Shown here: piece after piece, positions 1 through 11,584 of the stretch
How the letters are laid out: every line of letters begins with the position of its first letter
Position numbering within the stretch: the stretch's first letter is position 1
Source: Malania oleifera
Taxonomy: Eukaryota > Streptophyta > Magnoliopsida > Santalales > Ximeniaceae
NCBI RefSeq assembly: GCF_029873635.1
Contig: NC_080425.1
Location: 41,847,890-41,911,889, forward strand
Length of the DNA: 64,000 nt
Reading direction: 5' to 3'
Notes under the pieces: generated by a model
Databases searched by the model: none
What the model was told of the DNA's origin: nothing
What the model saw: only the letters and a program-made list of their open reading frames with translations
Made by a program: the position numbers and the translations under genes

Positions 1-1101
1 AGAAGATGAACTAGCCTTCATATCCAAGAAACTTGCAAGAATACTAAGAAGGAAGAATAAATTCAAAAGAATAATCCAAAACTCAAGTTCAGATGAGGAA
101 GAAACTAAGAAAAAAGAAACAAAGAAAGAACTACCTACATGCTATAATTGCAAGAAAGTTGGACAACTAAAATCGAATTGTCCAAAACTTAAGAAATATT
201 CTAAAAAGAAAAAGAAAAAGGCAATGAAGGCTACTACATGAGATAATTTAAGTTCTAGTAGTTCAGAAAATGAGTCAAGTGACCAAGAGGTTGCTTGCTA
301 TATGGCATGGGATAATGAGGAAAACTCCTCATCCAAATCAATTAATGATTCCTGTAGTGAATCATCTAATGATTCTGATGATGAAAGTATGTCTTCTTAT
401 GAAGAACTTAAAAATGAACTATTCAAGGTACATAAAATTCTAGTTAATGTGACTAAACGATACACATCATTGAAAATCGAGAATGAAGGTGTAATGAAAG
501 AGCTAGAATCTTTAAGATTTGCTGAAAGTGAAAAAGAGTTAAAAATCCATGGATTAGAAAGAAAGAATGAAAAGGTGATAAATGAACTAGAAGTTCTAAA
601 GTCCAAAACTTCTATGGATAATGAAAAAGACTTGTATATTTCTGAATTAGAAAATAAAATCAACAATATGTCTCTAGAACAAGTAAAACTATAAGAAAAG
701 GGCAAAAATATACAAAATTCAGAAATTAGTGATCTTAAGAAGAAAAATGAGGATCAAACCAAAATAATTTACAATTTAACAAAAGGAAAAGAAAACTTTG
801 ATAGAATGATAGGTGCACAAAGAATGTCTTTAAATAAAGAGGGCATAGGGTTCAATGGAATTGAAAATACAAAGAAAAAGAACCTTTGATGGAGTACTTC
901 ACAAAAGCATCCAAAGACTATGCCAGCACCTCTTCTAATGCCTATACTCACACTATATGCTACCTATGTAAAAATAAGGGACATATAAAGTTTCAATGTC
1001 CATTAAAGAGGAAATATGTGAAAGTTAAACAAGTTTGGAAAGTAAAAGAAACATCTATTATTAAACCATTCGGACCCAAGAAAGTATGGGTACTAAGATG
1101 A
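1..1101 (+). pseudogene. gag remnant of Sirevirus-like Ty1/copia element (copia-1), 5' end outside window
   Basis: Gag would form the particle that packages element RNA. Three broken pieces are visible. At 1-240 a lysine-rich stretch contains a zinc knuckle at about 139-181 reading CYNCKKVGQLKSNC, where the usual His is Gln, and it ends in a TGA. At 302-694 there is a Glu/Lys/Ser-rich, probably coiled-coil stretch of 130 residues. At 886-1101 there is a second, intact CCHC knuckle (CYLCKNKGHIKFQC) followed by a Pro/Lys tail ending in KKVWVLR. Two knuckles separated by a coiled coil, with a tail of this kind, are what I know from plant Sirevirus-type copia polyproteins. Protease, integrase, reverse transcriptase and RNase H do not follow, so pol has been lost. 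Confidence 0.8.
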
Positions 1102-2519
1102 AAAACTAGTTCATAAAAAAATGGCTCCATGGATTAAGTTATTCCCATTAGAAATTAAGAAAGCTACTTAATCCAAATCAAGGATATTAAACTAGTTGAA
1201 ATGAAAAATCTCAAAGAAGAGTTTAAGAGCTCATTGACAAAATGGCATTATTGGCCAAAATCATAGGATGATTTGTATAAGTCTTGACTTAGAAAATACT
1301 AAGGTTTGGAAAGCAGTATGAATTGGTATAAAAAAAAAAAGAATCAAATTAAGCTCATTGCAAAAGTTATTTGAGAAAAATGAAAAATATTTTAGCAAAG
1401 GGAGAGGTAGTTAAGCTGAATGAGAAATACTTAAGAAACAATAGAAACAATTTGAAGCACAATGCAATAATATGCTCCATGCTTATATATGTTGATATGC
1501 TACATGCTAAATGCTGATATTCTAATATGCATATGTGATGAAATATTAATATGAACTATATGCTGATATGCTATGCTAACATGTATGACTTTTATATGGC
1601 CAAAGACATGATATTGACTTGTCATATTGAGAATTTATGGCTCACTATACATTCCAAATTTGAGCATGAAATTATTGAGCATGGTTATAAAGCATGAATC
1701 TTGGCATGATAAGATATTAGTATTGGTATCTATGAAATATATTGGTATCTATGAGTATGATAATTGATACTTGAGCATGACAGCATATTTGTATCCATGA
1801 GCATGTGATGATATTAAGATGATATTGATATATGAGTATGAGATTAATTCTTGATCATATCAGTTTACATGCTAAATGATGAATCACTTTATCTCTTGCA
1901 TGATTGACTAATGGATAAACATAAGCATGTTATGACATAGATGACATTTAAATAATATTGGTAGTATTCTTAATATTGGTATATATAAGCACTTAACATG
2001 AAAATAAAATTTTTTTTAGTATAGCATGATAAATTTAAAAACACAATTGGTATCTTTATGAATACATAGTTTTCAATTGGTATGACAAACGAAAATCTGA
2101 ATTTATTGAATATGAGATACATTTCATTCAGGGGGAGTTAGACTAATTAAATAATGTTATTATGATGGCAATCATTGAAATTTATGATGTACAATCTGTT
2201 GTATTTTATCATGCTACTTTGGATCTTGTTGTCTATCTTTTTTATGCATGATGAAAGCAAATTTTTGCTAATGGTTGCTCAATGCCTTACTATTTATATT
2301 TTTCTTAATATCTTATTCTTTTTTATTGATGTCAAAAGAAGGAGAAATTTTGGGTAAAAATTGAGCATGATCCTGCATACTTAAGTTGTTATATTGGTAT
2401 TTGATCTTGAATAATGTGATTACAAATATTGTTAAGATAATGCTTATTGTAAGGGGGAGCCTTTTTAAGGCTTACTCAATTTTTTGCTCCTTATTTGTCA
2501 TCATAAAATAGGGGGAGAT
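1102..2519 (+). other. copia-1 region between gag and 3' LTR, pol deleted, repeated polypurine tracts
   Basis: No coding region is supported here. The stretch is AT-rich, with loose repeats of the words ATGCTGATATGC and GAGCATGA between about 1480 and 1900. GGGGGAG polypurine tracts occur near 2130, 2453 and 2511; the last abuts the 3' LTR and would be the working second-strand primer. Several polypurine tracts ahead of the 3' LTR are a known Sirevirus trait. The short ORF at 2175-2357 is hydrophobic and unsupported. A deletion of several kilobases must have removed pol between about 1101 and 2100. Confidence 0.7.
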
Positions 2520-4797
2520 TATTGGCCTTACAAGGCTTAAAATCTTGTTTTGATGATAACAAATAAGATGAACTTAACATATTTGGTTAAGTGATGATAT
2601 TTCAGGACTCAAGACTGATGAAATGCTCATAAGGATAATTCAAAGCTTATTTCAAAGAAAGATGATCAAATGAAGCTTAAAGAGTCAAAGCATGGATTTA
2701 AAGATGATTTAACAAAGCTTGAAGATTATGAAAGCATGGATGTTAAAGAAGACTTGCTAAAACCTCAAAGTATATTGATTGAAGACAAGATGGAGCCAAA
2801 GGAAAACAAAGCAAGAGAGCTCAAAGAAAGACAAGCATGAAGACTTAAGTGTTTAGAATGTCAAAAGTCATAAGAAGTATTCATATAAGTACTTTGTATT
2901 TAAATATCTTATGGAAATATGATTGAAGCTCTTATAGGGTTAATTATGGACTTAGAGACCTTATTTAAAACCCTAAAAAATGTTTTATTATAAATCAAAG
3001 TAAGAGAGCAAAAAGGATTTTTGAAAACAAAAATTAAAATTCTGAAGTTGGTTTGCCTAGACAACTAAGTTGTACTCTCAGAAGTCTGAAGATGAAACTT
3101 CAGACGACTGAAGTTTTACTTTAGATGTCTAAAGAATTTCTTTAGAAGACTGAAAAATTAGTTCAGTCAACTGAAGATTTATTTGTTGAAACACAGAATG
3201 GGCAAAACATCCTCGGAAGACTGAACCCTCAATTCAGTCGTTTGAGTTAGGCCTTTAGAAGACTGAACCTAAAGTTCAGTAGTCTAACCTTGTGTCTAGA
3301 CTATAATTTTTAGTGCTTTAAGGAATATTAGAAGACTGAACCCGATAGTTCAGTCGTCTAAACATTGTTAACGGTTAGAAATTTTAAATGTTTTAATTTT
3401 CAAATAAAGGTTTCTTGAGCCTTAAAATTAATGAAAAACTTGGAAGACACTCCAAGTAAAGTTGGGCATCATGAAATTACTTTTCTAAGCCTATAAATAA
3501 ATGGTTTTGCAAATCAAATAATACACCAAGAAAGAAGGAATTGAAAAATCTGCTGAAAGCCATCTTGCAATCAAAGCTCCCTTTTGCTTAAATCTTTACT
3601 CAACTGATGTTCTGAATTTATGAAGTGCCGATCATCACACTACTAAGTTCAGAGTTGCTATTTCTCATCTAGAAGGAACTTGGTGAATTCTTAACTTGAG
3701 CTTCATTGTATTTCATGTTGATATTTATTATTGAAGTACATAGTGATTGAATTTGTACTAATTTGATCTTTGTGAGAGTATCATTGTACATTGTTTGTTT
3801 CTTGTTTCTTGACGATTCTAGGTAGTTGGATCGTTGACTGAGTGTGAGGTATCACTTGGAGAGGCACTACTCTAGCCTATTGAAGGAGTGACCAAGTGTG
3901 GGGTATCACTTGGAGAGGCACTGCTCTAGCCTATTGGAGTAGTGACCGAGTGTGGGGTATCACTTGGAGAAGCATTGCTCTCGCCTATTGAAGGAGACAC
4001 TGAGCGTGGGGTGTCGCTTGGAGAGGCGTAGCTCTAGCCTACTTAAGGAGTGTTTGAGTGTGGGGTATTACTTGTAAATGGTTTGTTCCACCCGAAAAGG
4101 AATGACATAGTAGAATTCTTTGGTGGTATTGGCCAAAGGCGAGGACGTAGGCTGGGAATAAGCCAAACCACGTAAAAAACGTAGTGTCACTCTCTTTCCC
4201 TATTCTAATTAATTTTCAGAAAATATTAATTGCATGGTTGTGTTTTATTTTTAATCATAAACACTATGTGGACTAGATATTAAATAAACTAAAGATTAAT
4301 TTGTTTTTGGGATTTGCGAAAACCGAAAGGAAGTATGTTAGTTGATTAATACAAATTGCGGAAACCCTAAGGGAGTACATTGATTGGTTAACTCCCAAGA
4401 CTTATTAACTGAAAGTTTATCAAAAGTCTAAATTCTTGGAAAGAGTGTTAGATTTCATATTGAGCATCATATTGAAAGACAAATTTCATTCTCTATAGGG
4501 CTTGAATCAATCATATACACAGAGCTACATATAAAAGCTGAGAGTTGTCAAAAAGCTGAATATTATATTGAGTGGTTGATTACTTTAAAGTTGATTGATT
4601 GGTTGGATGTTTGTTTAAGTTTTTTTGTGTTGTGTTGTGTTGAAGTGTTGGATTTTGGATTGATTGTCCAAATAAGTTATTTGCTATGTGTTTGATAATT
4701 TAACAAGAAATCAAAGAATTCATAAAAAGAATAAAAAGAAATTTTAATAATCCAATTCACCCCCCCCCCCCCTCTTGGGACAAGTCCTTAACTTTCA
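2520..4797 (+). repeat. 3' LTR of copia-1 (about 2.28 kb)
   Basis: The LTR follows the polypurine tract GGGGGAGAT and begins TATTGGCC, one base away from the TGTTGGCC start of its relative at 61247. It ends AACTTTCA at 4797. It shares with that relative the opening CCTTACAAG(G/A)CTTAAAATCTTG and the closing run of C followed by TCTTGGGA. A cluster of dyad motifs related to TTCAGTCGTCTGAA lies at 3078-3351. Near-identical GAGTG...GGGGTATCACTTGGAGAGGCA units are repeated four to five times at about 3838-4075. The left LTR and left target duplication are outside the window; the right flank reads TGATG. Confidence 0.85.
3838..4075 (+). repeat. short tandem repeat inside copia-1 3' LTR
   Basis: The phrase 'GAGTGTGGGGTATCACTTGG' followed by 'AGAGGCACTGCTCTAGCC' recurs with small changes about every 60 bases, four to five times. 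The solo LTR at 61247-63493 has the equivalent zone at about 62628-62760 with fewer units, so copy number varies between family members. Confidence 0.75.
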
Positions 4798-5436
4798 TGA
4801 TGCATGTCCCATACCTACACCTTTTCCACAGCGTTTGCTTTCTTTGCATAAGGAAAAACAACATTCTTAAATTCAAGAAATTTTTAAGCAAGTTTGGATT
4901 AACATTCCACTTCTTGATGCTATAAAAAAAATTCCTGCTTATGCTAAGTGTCTAAAGGATTTATGCACTATGAAACACAAACTAAATGTGCAAAAAAAGG
5001 TTTTCCTCACTGAGCAAGTTAGTGCTATTAATCAAAATCACACACCACCATAGTACATAGATCCTAGGTCACCTACTATTTCATGTGTCATTGGAAATTT
5101 TAAGATTGGGTAGCCCTTGCTAAACTTAGGTGTGGGGGTCAATTTTCTGCCTTATAGTGTGTATGAACAATTGGGGCTAGGGGAATTAAAAGCCACTTCA
5201 ATCATTTTTTAGCTTGCAGATAGATCCATTAAACTTCCTAAGGGTATTGTTGAGGGTGTCTTGGTCCAATTAGATAAATTTTATTACCCTGTGGATTTTG
5301 TGGTATTGGATATGAAAGTGTCATTCCAAGCAAATTCTTCACCACCTATGATTTTGGGAAGACCATTCTTAGACTCTTCTAATGCCATAATTAATTGTTG
5401 GAGTGGTGTTTTAAATTTGAATTTTGGAAATATGAT
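4798..5436 (+). pseudogene. Ty3/gypsy gag-protease fragment, left half of a split host element (gypsy-1)
   Basis: Conceptual translation gives a gypsy-type gag C-terminus and aspartic protease region: NIPLLDAIKKIPAYAKCLKD, then a dimer-type protease with GVGVNFLPYSVYEQLGLGEL, then PMILGRPFLDSSNAIINC. The expected catalytic Asp-Leu-Gly-Ala-Ser block reads NLGVG, so the catalytic aspartate is lost. Several stops break the frame (for example near 5054, 5114 and 5211). The last open stretch starts at 5261. It stops matching the family exactly at the left end of copia-2 (5437), and its coding sense resumes at 14058. The sequence resembles Athila/TAT-like gypsy polyproteins. Confidence 0.8.
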
Positions 5437-7255
5437 TGTTGGCTTAACATGACTTTCAAATCTTGTTTTTATGATAACAAATAAAGGATAATTTAATAAG
5501 TTATGGTTTAAGTGATGATATTCCAAGAAACCTAGTATGTCAAATTCAAAATGTGCAGGAATTTGAAAGTCCAAAGATCACAAGTACCATAAAGCTATAC
5601 TTCATTCAAAGGGCGATCAAATGAAAGCTCAAAGAGGTCCAAGATAGTCAAGACATATGAAGCTGAAAGAATACTCAAGCTAAGGGCAAAGATGATCCAA
5701 AGCAATGATGTACATGAAGACTCCAAAGTTTAGATAGTCTTTAATGTCTTTAGGAAGTATTATGTAAGTACTTCACTTTAAATATCATTTTGAATGCTTT
5801 GAAGCTCATTAGGGGTAAATATGGACTTAGAGACCTTACTTTAAAAACCCCATAAAATATACTTTAAATGCATCAAAGCAAGATAGCAAAGAGTTTTGAA
5901 AACAAACTTCAAAAATAGGTTTTTGGCTGTTCAGGCGACTGACCTGTGCTTGATCAGATGACTGACATTTTACTTGAATTAAATTTGAAGAGGCAGTGAA
6001 GGATCAGGCGACTGACCCTTGGCACCTCAGGTGGCTGACCCCGTTTTGAACTGAAAATTTGCACTATGTTCAAAGGTCAGTCAACTGATCACGAAGGGTT
6101 CAGGCGACTGACCCTTGTAAATGAGTAGTTTTTTAAAAGGCTTTAAATTTCAAATTCAAGTTGCTTGTGCCCCAAACTTTCTAAATACTTGAGAAACACT
6201 CTTAAGTAACTTGGGCAACACGAATTTTTTTGTTTTTTGAGCTTAGAAATACATGGTTTATCAAATAAAATTAATTACCAAGAATTAAAAATCAGTTTTC
6301 AAGCTATATTGCTCACTCTCTTTCAAAGCCCTCTTGCACACATATTCTTGCTGAGAATTTCTGAGAAAAACTGAGTCTCTGATCACTGATTTGAAAGCTA
6401 ATCTTCTAAGTTTCGATTGACATCAAAAGGAAGAAACCCAGTGACATTCTTGAGCTTCAAATTCATTCTTATTTGATATTTACTTTGAAGTATTAGTTGT
6501 GCTTAGTCTTGTACTAACCGGCTCTATCTAAGAGCACTTCTTGTACACAAGAATTATTTCTTGTCTCTTTATTTTCTTAATGGTTTAGGGTTATTGGATC
6601 GTTAACTAAGCGTGGGGTATCGCTTGGAGAGGGGGATCTACCCTAATTGAATGAGGGTTTGTAAAGGTTTTCTTCGCTCGTAAAGAAGCATTATAGTGGA
6701 ATCCTTAAGTGGTCTTGCCTAGGGCGAGGACGTAGGCTAGTATAAGCCAAACCTCGTAAAAACTAGGTCTCACTCTCAACCCTTGCTCTTTAATTTTTCA
6801 GTGTATATTAATTGCGTGGTTGTGTATCTGAGTGCATGAAGTTGAAACAATTAAGATTGAGAAAAAATTTTAATTTAAGGGAGTACATTGATTAATTATT
6901 TGCGGAAACCTTGGTTAAAAGGAAGCACATCATATTCATAAATATAGGGCTTTTATCAAACTCTACGCTGAGTTATACAAATGCCGAATCAAGGAAGTAC
7001 TGTTGAAACTTATATATTGGTTAAATAACTTGTTGATTGGTTGATTGATCTACATTTTTAAAAGTATCTCATTAAGAATCATTGGCTTGTGTTGATATTA
7101 AGTGTGGATTGTGGTTGGTTTAGTTAAGCATTAAAAATCAAATAATTCTTGTGTGTTTGCTAAGTTTATAAAAGGTTGTGAATTTGTAAAAAGAGTTAAA
7201 AGAAACTTTTAAAAACCCAATTCACCCCCCTCTTGGGACTACACCTTAGTTTTCA
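5437..7255 (+). repeat. 5' LTR of copia-2 (1819 bp)
   Basis: Starts TGTTGGCTTAACATG and ends CTTAGTTTTCA immediately before the primer site. The internal landmarks match the 3' copy at 12403-14057: AACAAATAAAGGATAATTTA near the start, a dyad-motif zone at about 5930-6120 (core TTCAGGCGACTGACC), and CCCAATTCACCCCCCTCTTG near the end. It keeps a stretch at about 6755-6945 that the 3' LTR has lost. Confidence 0.92.
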
Positions 7256-7268
7256 ATTGGTATCAGAG
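7256..7268 (+). other. primer-binding site of copia-2 (initiator tRNA-Met type)
   Basis: ATTGGTATCAGAG directly follows the 5' LTR end. TGGTATCAGAG is the usual plant copia primer site, complementary to the 3' end of initiator tRNA-Met. Its position fixes the LTR boundary at 7255. Confidence 0.9.
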
Positions 7269-7312
7269 AGGGGTTATAGAAAATCTTAATTAGAAGCTAT
7301 AAAAAGATCTAA

Positions 7313-8316
7313 ATGGCACACATAGGCGTAGCTCCCTTTGGAGAGGGTCAATCCTTGACCAGACCTCCGGCCTTTTTTGGACTTAACTATACTTTTTGGA
7401 AACAAAGAATGATAATCTACCTTTAAACTATGGACTGGAAAGCATGGAGAGTTGTCACACATGGTGATCTTATCCCTACCAAACTTGTAGACGCAAAAGA
7501 ACTACCCAAAGAAGAAAAAGACATGACAGAAAACGACCATAAGATGTTGCAAGTTAACTCAAGTGCTATAAATGTTTTATACTGTGCTCTTGACATAAAT
7601 GAATCCAATAGGGTCATGGCATTCAAAATAGAAAAAGAGATATGAGAAAAACTAAAGGTAAGCTATGAAGGTACTGTTGATGAGAGAGATAATAGAATTG
7701 ACATGCTTACTAGCGAATATGAAGTTTTTAGGATGAATCCAAATGAATCTATTACAAATATGTACACTAGGTTAACTCATATTATAAACTCCTTTAATGC
7801 CTTAGGAAAAACTTACTCTAATTATGAGATGATCCAAAAAATCCCTAGAGGTCTTCCACTCATTTGGAAACCCAAAGCCACAGCTATTACGAAAGGAAGA
7901 AACCTTAAGAATACCTCACTAGATGAGCTGATTGGATCCCTTCTCACCTATGAGATGACTATGAATGAAAGAAATGCCGAAAACAAAAACAAAAAATTTA
8001 TAGCCCTTCAGGCTGCCAAAGAAAGCTCGAGTGAAGAAAAGGAGGATGCAAGTGAATTAGATGATGAAGAACTAGCCTTCATTACTAAAAGACTTGGTAA
8101 ATTCTTTCAAAGAAATAAGAAGTTTACTAGAAAAATTAAAGGTTCAAAAACTGAAAAAGGAGATACAAGTAAAAAGGAAAGTAAGAATAAGAAGGAACCT
8201 CCTACTTGTTATAATTGCAAAAAGATTAGACATATTAAACTTGATTGTCCAAAGCTGAAGAAAGACAAGAAGAAGAAAAATAAAGCAATGAAAGCATGTG
8301 ATGTTTTGAGATTTTA
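7313..8316 (+). pseudogene. gag of copia-2, broken
   Basis: Start at ATG 7313 (MAHIGVAPFGEG), 45 bases after the primer site. The N-terminus reads RPPAFFGLNYTFWKQRM, the usual opening of plant copia gag (UBN2 / retrotransposon gag family). A TAA interrupts it at about 7423, a TGA ends the next block at 7645, and a 204-residue block runs 7703-8317 through the gag core to a zinc knuckle at about 8209-8250 (CYNCKKIRHIKLDC; CCHC residues kept). It ends at MKACDVLRF, where the sequence jumps into integrase. The coiled coil, second knuckle and protease found in relatives are absent. Confidence 0.88.
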
Positions 8317-10917
8317 ACTTAGTTAGAGGACTACCTAGTACAACGTTTGTTAAAGATAAACTTTGTGATGCTTTTCAATTAGGAAAACAAACTAAGACCA
8401 TCTTTAAGAAGAAGAAACACATCTCCACTAGCAAGCCCTTAGAGCTTATTCACTTAGTCTTATTTGGTCCAATTAGGACTCAAAGTATAGGAGGAAAGAA
8501 ATATGCTTTCGTCATTGTTGATGACTACTCCAGTTTACCTGGGTGCTCTTCCTAGCCTCAAAAGATGAAGCATGTAGTACATTAATAAACTTTTGTAAAA
8601 TACTTCAAAATGAAAAGGGCTATGGTGTCTTAAACATAATAAGCGATCAAGGAAGAGAATTTAATAATAAAGATGTTGAAAAATTTTGCAATGAACATGG
8701 AATTAGACATAACTTTTCAGCACCTAGGACTCCACAACGAAATGGAGTTGTTGAAAGAAAGAATAGAACCCTTCAAGAAATGGCTAGGACAATGTTAAAT
8801 GAAAACAATCTACCTAAATATTTTTGGGCTAAAGTGGTTAACACCGCATGTTATGTAATAAATAGAGTGTCCATTAGATCAAGCCTAAATAAAACTTTCT
8901 ATAAATTATGGAAAGGAAGAAGGCCTAGCATAGCTTACTTTCATGTTTTTGGATGCAAATGTTTTGTACTTAATGACAAAGATAACTTAAGGAAATTTGA
9001 TGCTAAGTTAGATAAGGGTATTTTCTTTAGGATATGCAGTAAATAGTAAAGCTTTTAGAATCTATAATAAGAGAACTCTAACAATTATTGAATCAATCTA
9101 TGCAACCTTTGATGAATCAAACCCTTTTATAAAAGAAATTGAGAATGAAGAAAAAATGATACTTCACAAAAACTAGAAGATCTAGAAATCAAAGAAGAAA
9201 AAGAAAAGGAAATTAAAGAAACTAAAAATGATGATCCTATAGAAAATTCTGAGTTGCCAAAGGAATGGAAATATGTAAGAAATCACCCTAAAGATCAAAT
9301 CATAGGAGAACCTACTAGAGGAGTAACTACTCGATCATCATTGAAGAACTTATGTAATCACTATACATTTCTATCATAAGAAGAACCTAAAAACATCGAA
9401 GAAGCTTTAAGTGATGATTCTTGGATAATAGCTATGCAAGAAGAATTGAATCAATTTGAATGAAACAAAGTTTAAAAATTAGTTCCTAGACCCGATACCA
9501 CTCAATAATTGGAACTAAATGGGTATTTAGGAATAAAAAGTATGAAAATGGCATAGTTGTAAGAAATAAAGCAAGACTTGTAGCTCAAGGATACAATCAA
9601 GAAGAAAGAATAGACTATGATGAGACTTTTGCTCTCGTAGCAAGAATATAAGATATTAGAATGTTGTTAGTATATGCATCTCATAAAGAATTCAAACTAT
9701 ATCAAATGGATATAAAAAGTGTTTTTCTAAATGGTTTTATAAATGAAGAAGTTTATGTGGAACAACCTCCTGGTTTTGAGGACATAAACAATCCCAATCA
9801 TGTATTTAGATTAACAAAAGCATTGTACGGGTTAAAACAAGCTCCTAGAGCTTGGTATGAGATATTAAGCGGATTCTTACTAGAAAATGGTTTCTCAAGA
9901 GGAAAGGTGGATAGCACATTATTCATTAAGTCTAAAAATAAAGACATGTTAATCATACAAATCTATGTTGATGATATTATATTTGGTACTACAAACGATG
10001 AATTATGTAAGGAATTTGCAAAGTGTATGCAATATGAGTTTGAGAAGAGTATGATGGGAGAGTTAAATTACTTCCTAGGTTTACAAATCAAGTAAGCTAA
10101 AAATGGAACATTTTTAAATCAATCAAAATACATAAGGAATATGCTTAAAACATTTGACATGGAAGGAATTAAGCCCATAGGAACCCCCATGAGTACCTCC
10201 ATAAGCCTAGATAAAGATGAAAAAGGAAAATAAGTAGATATGAATTACTATAAAGGAATGATAGGAAGTTTGTTATATTTGATACTTAGTAGATTGGACA
10301 TAATGTTCAGTGTGTGTATGTGTGCCCGGTTTCAATCAGCTCCTATGGAATCCCATCAGATAGTAGTGAAAAGAATCCTAAGATACTTGATAGGAACTAT
10401 TGATTTAGGACTTTGGTACCCTAAGGATACCGGATCTGAAATGATTAGTTATTCAGATGCCGATTACGCTGGTTGTAATATTGATAGGAAAAGTACAAGC
10501 GGGACTTATCACTTTCTAAGACAGTTTCTTGTCTCTTGGTTCTCCAACAAACAAAATTTTGTAGTTTTATCAACTACGGAAGCTGAGTATGTGGCAGCAG
10601 GTAGTTGTTGTGCACAAACACTCCATTTAAAATGACAATTAAAAGACTTTAATTTAGAGTACTCAGTCATACCAATTAAGTGTGATAATACAAGTGCAAT
10701 AAACATTTCCAAAAATCTAATATCACACTTAAGAACTAAGCATTTTGATATAAGACATCATTTTCTAAGAGATCACATACAAAAAGAAGACATATTGCTT
10801 GAATTCATAAATACAAACGATCAATGGGCGAATATTTTCACAAAATCCCTTCCCAAAGAGAGATTTATATCAATTAGAAGAGAACTTGGTTTATTACATA
10901 GTAGGGAAGTTGTTTAG
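8317..10917 (+). pseudogene. pol of copia-2: integrase, reverse transcriptase, RNase H; protease missing
   Basis: Immediately after gag comes the end of the pre-integrase zinc domain (LGKQTKTIFKKKKHISTSKP), then the integrase core. Its first catalytic Asp position reads HLVLFG (Asp to Val). The second Asp (ISDQGREF) and the Glu (QRNGVVERKNR) remain. Reverse transcriptase is visible at about 9380-10095, with LYGLKQAPRAWY and the active-site box YVDDIIFG. RNase H lies at 10240-10905, with SDADYAGCNIDRKSTSG and TEAEYVAAG. Stops and frameshifts separate the blocks (after 9046, 9379 to 9660, 10095 and 10635). No protease DSGAS-type motif is present. The order IN-RT-RH is diagnostic of Ty1/copia. 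Confidence 0.92.
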
Positions 10918-11584
10918 GAAGAAGTAATGTTGAGTGAAAAGAGAAAATTTAAAAGATTAAGGGGGTTAGTCGGTTGAGCAGTGCAAATGGAAGGGTCAGG
11001 CACCTAAGCCATCTGACCTCAGGTGACTCATATGGCACTGCCTGCTGAAATTTAATTTCTATAAATTGTCAGGCGACTAAGCCCAAATCATCAGGCGTCT
11101 GAGCTCGTAGATCCTATATATTTTAAGCATGAAAAACCCTAACTTTTACCAGGCTACTAACCTTTGTTCCATCACTCACTCGAGGCTCCCACTCTTGGTT
11201 TCCCTTGATTATGAATTTTTGTACTCTTTGATGCCTATATGACTATGCTTATTATATTCTATCCTAAGACTCCTTGTGACTATGATCCTTATCTCTTTTT
11301 TATTAATGTCAAAGAGGGAGAGATATCTTAGAGAGCAAACATGAGAACATGATTTTCTTCGAGAGTATCTTAGAAAGAAAACATGAGAACATGAAAGCAT
11401 GGAAAACATGAGAACATGAGAGCACGGCAAACATGTGAAACACATAATCTTGACATAAGATATAACATGGGCGAGAAAGCAAATGAGCATAATGAGAAAG
11501 CACAAATGAGCATAATGCCAACTATTAGAGATAATACTTTAAATAAAGACTTGAAATATGATCTTAATACTAGTATGTTGAAAT
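10918..11584 (+). other. post-pol region of copia-2 with a second dyad-motif cluster
   Basis: No gene is supported. At 10969-11110 the region has motifs of the same kind as the LTR cluster, such as GTCAGGCGACTAAGCCC and CATCAGGCGTCTGAGC, which is unusual outside an LTR. From 11300 to 11580 the DNA is rich in repeats of GAGAACATGAGA and GAGCATAATGAGAAAGC. Short ORFs on the minus strand here simply read these repeats. Confidence 0.6.

Noticed and set aside
2175..2357. Small hydrophobic ORF before the copia-1 3' LTR (env-like candidate)
   Set aside because: 60 residues in T-rich DNA between polypurine tracts, with no counterpart in copia-2. Not enough to call an envelope-like gene.
7256..7268. 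Possible tRNA gene fragments at TGGTATCAGAG sites (also 19065)
   Set aside because: They are 11-13-base primer-binding sites beside LTRs. No tRNA fold or A/B boxes surround them.
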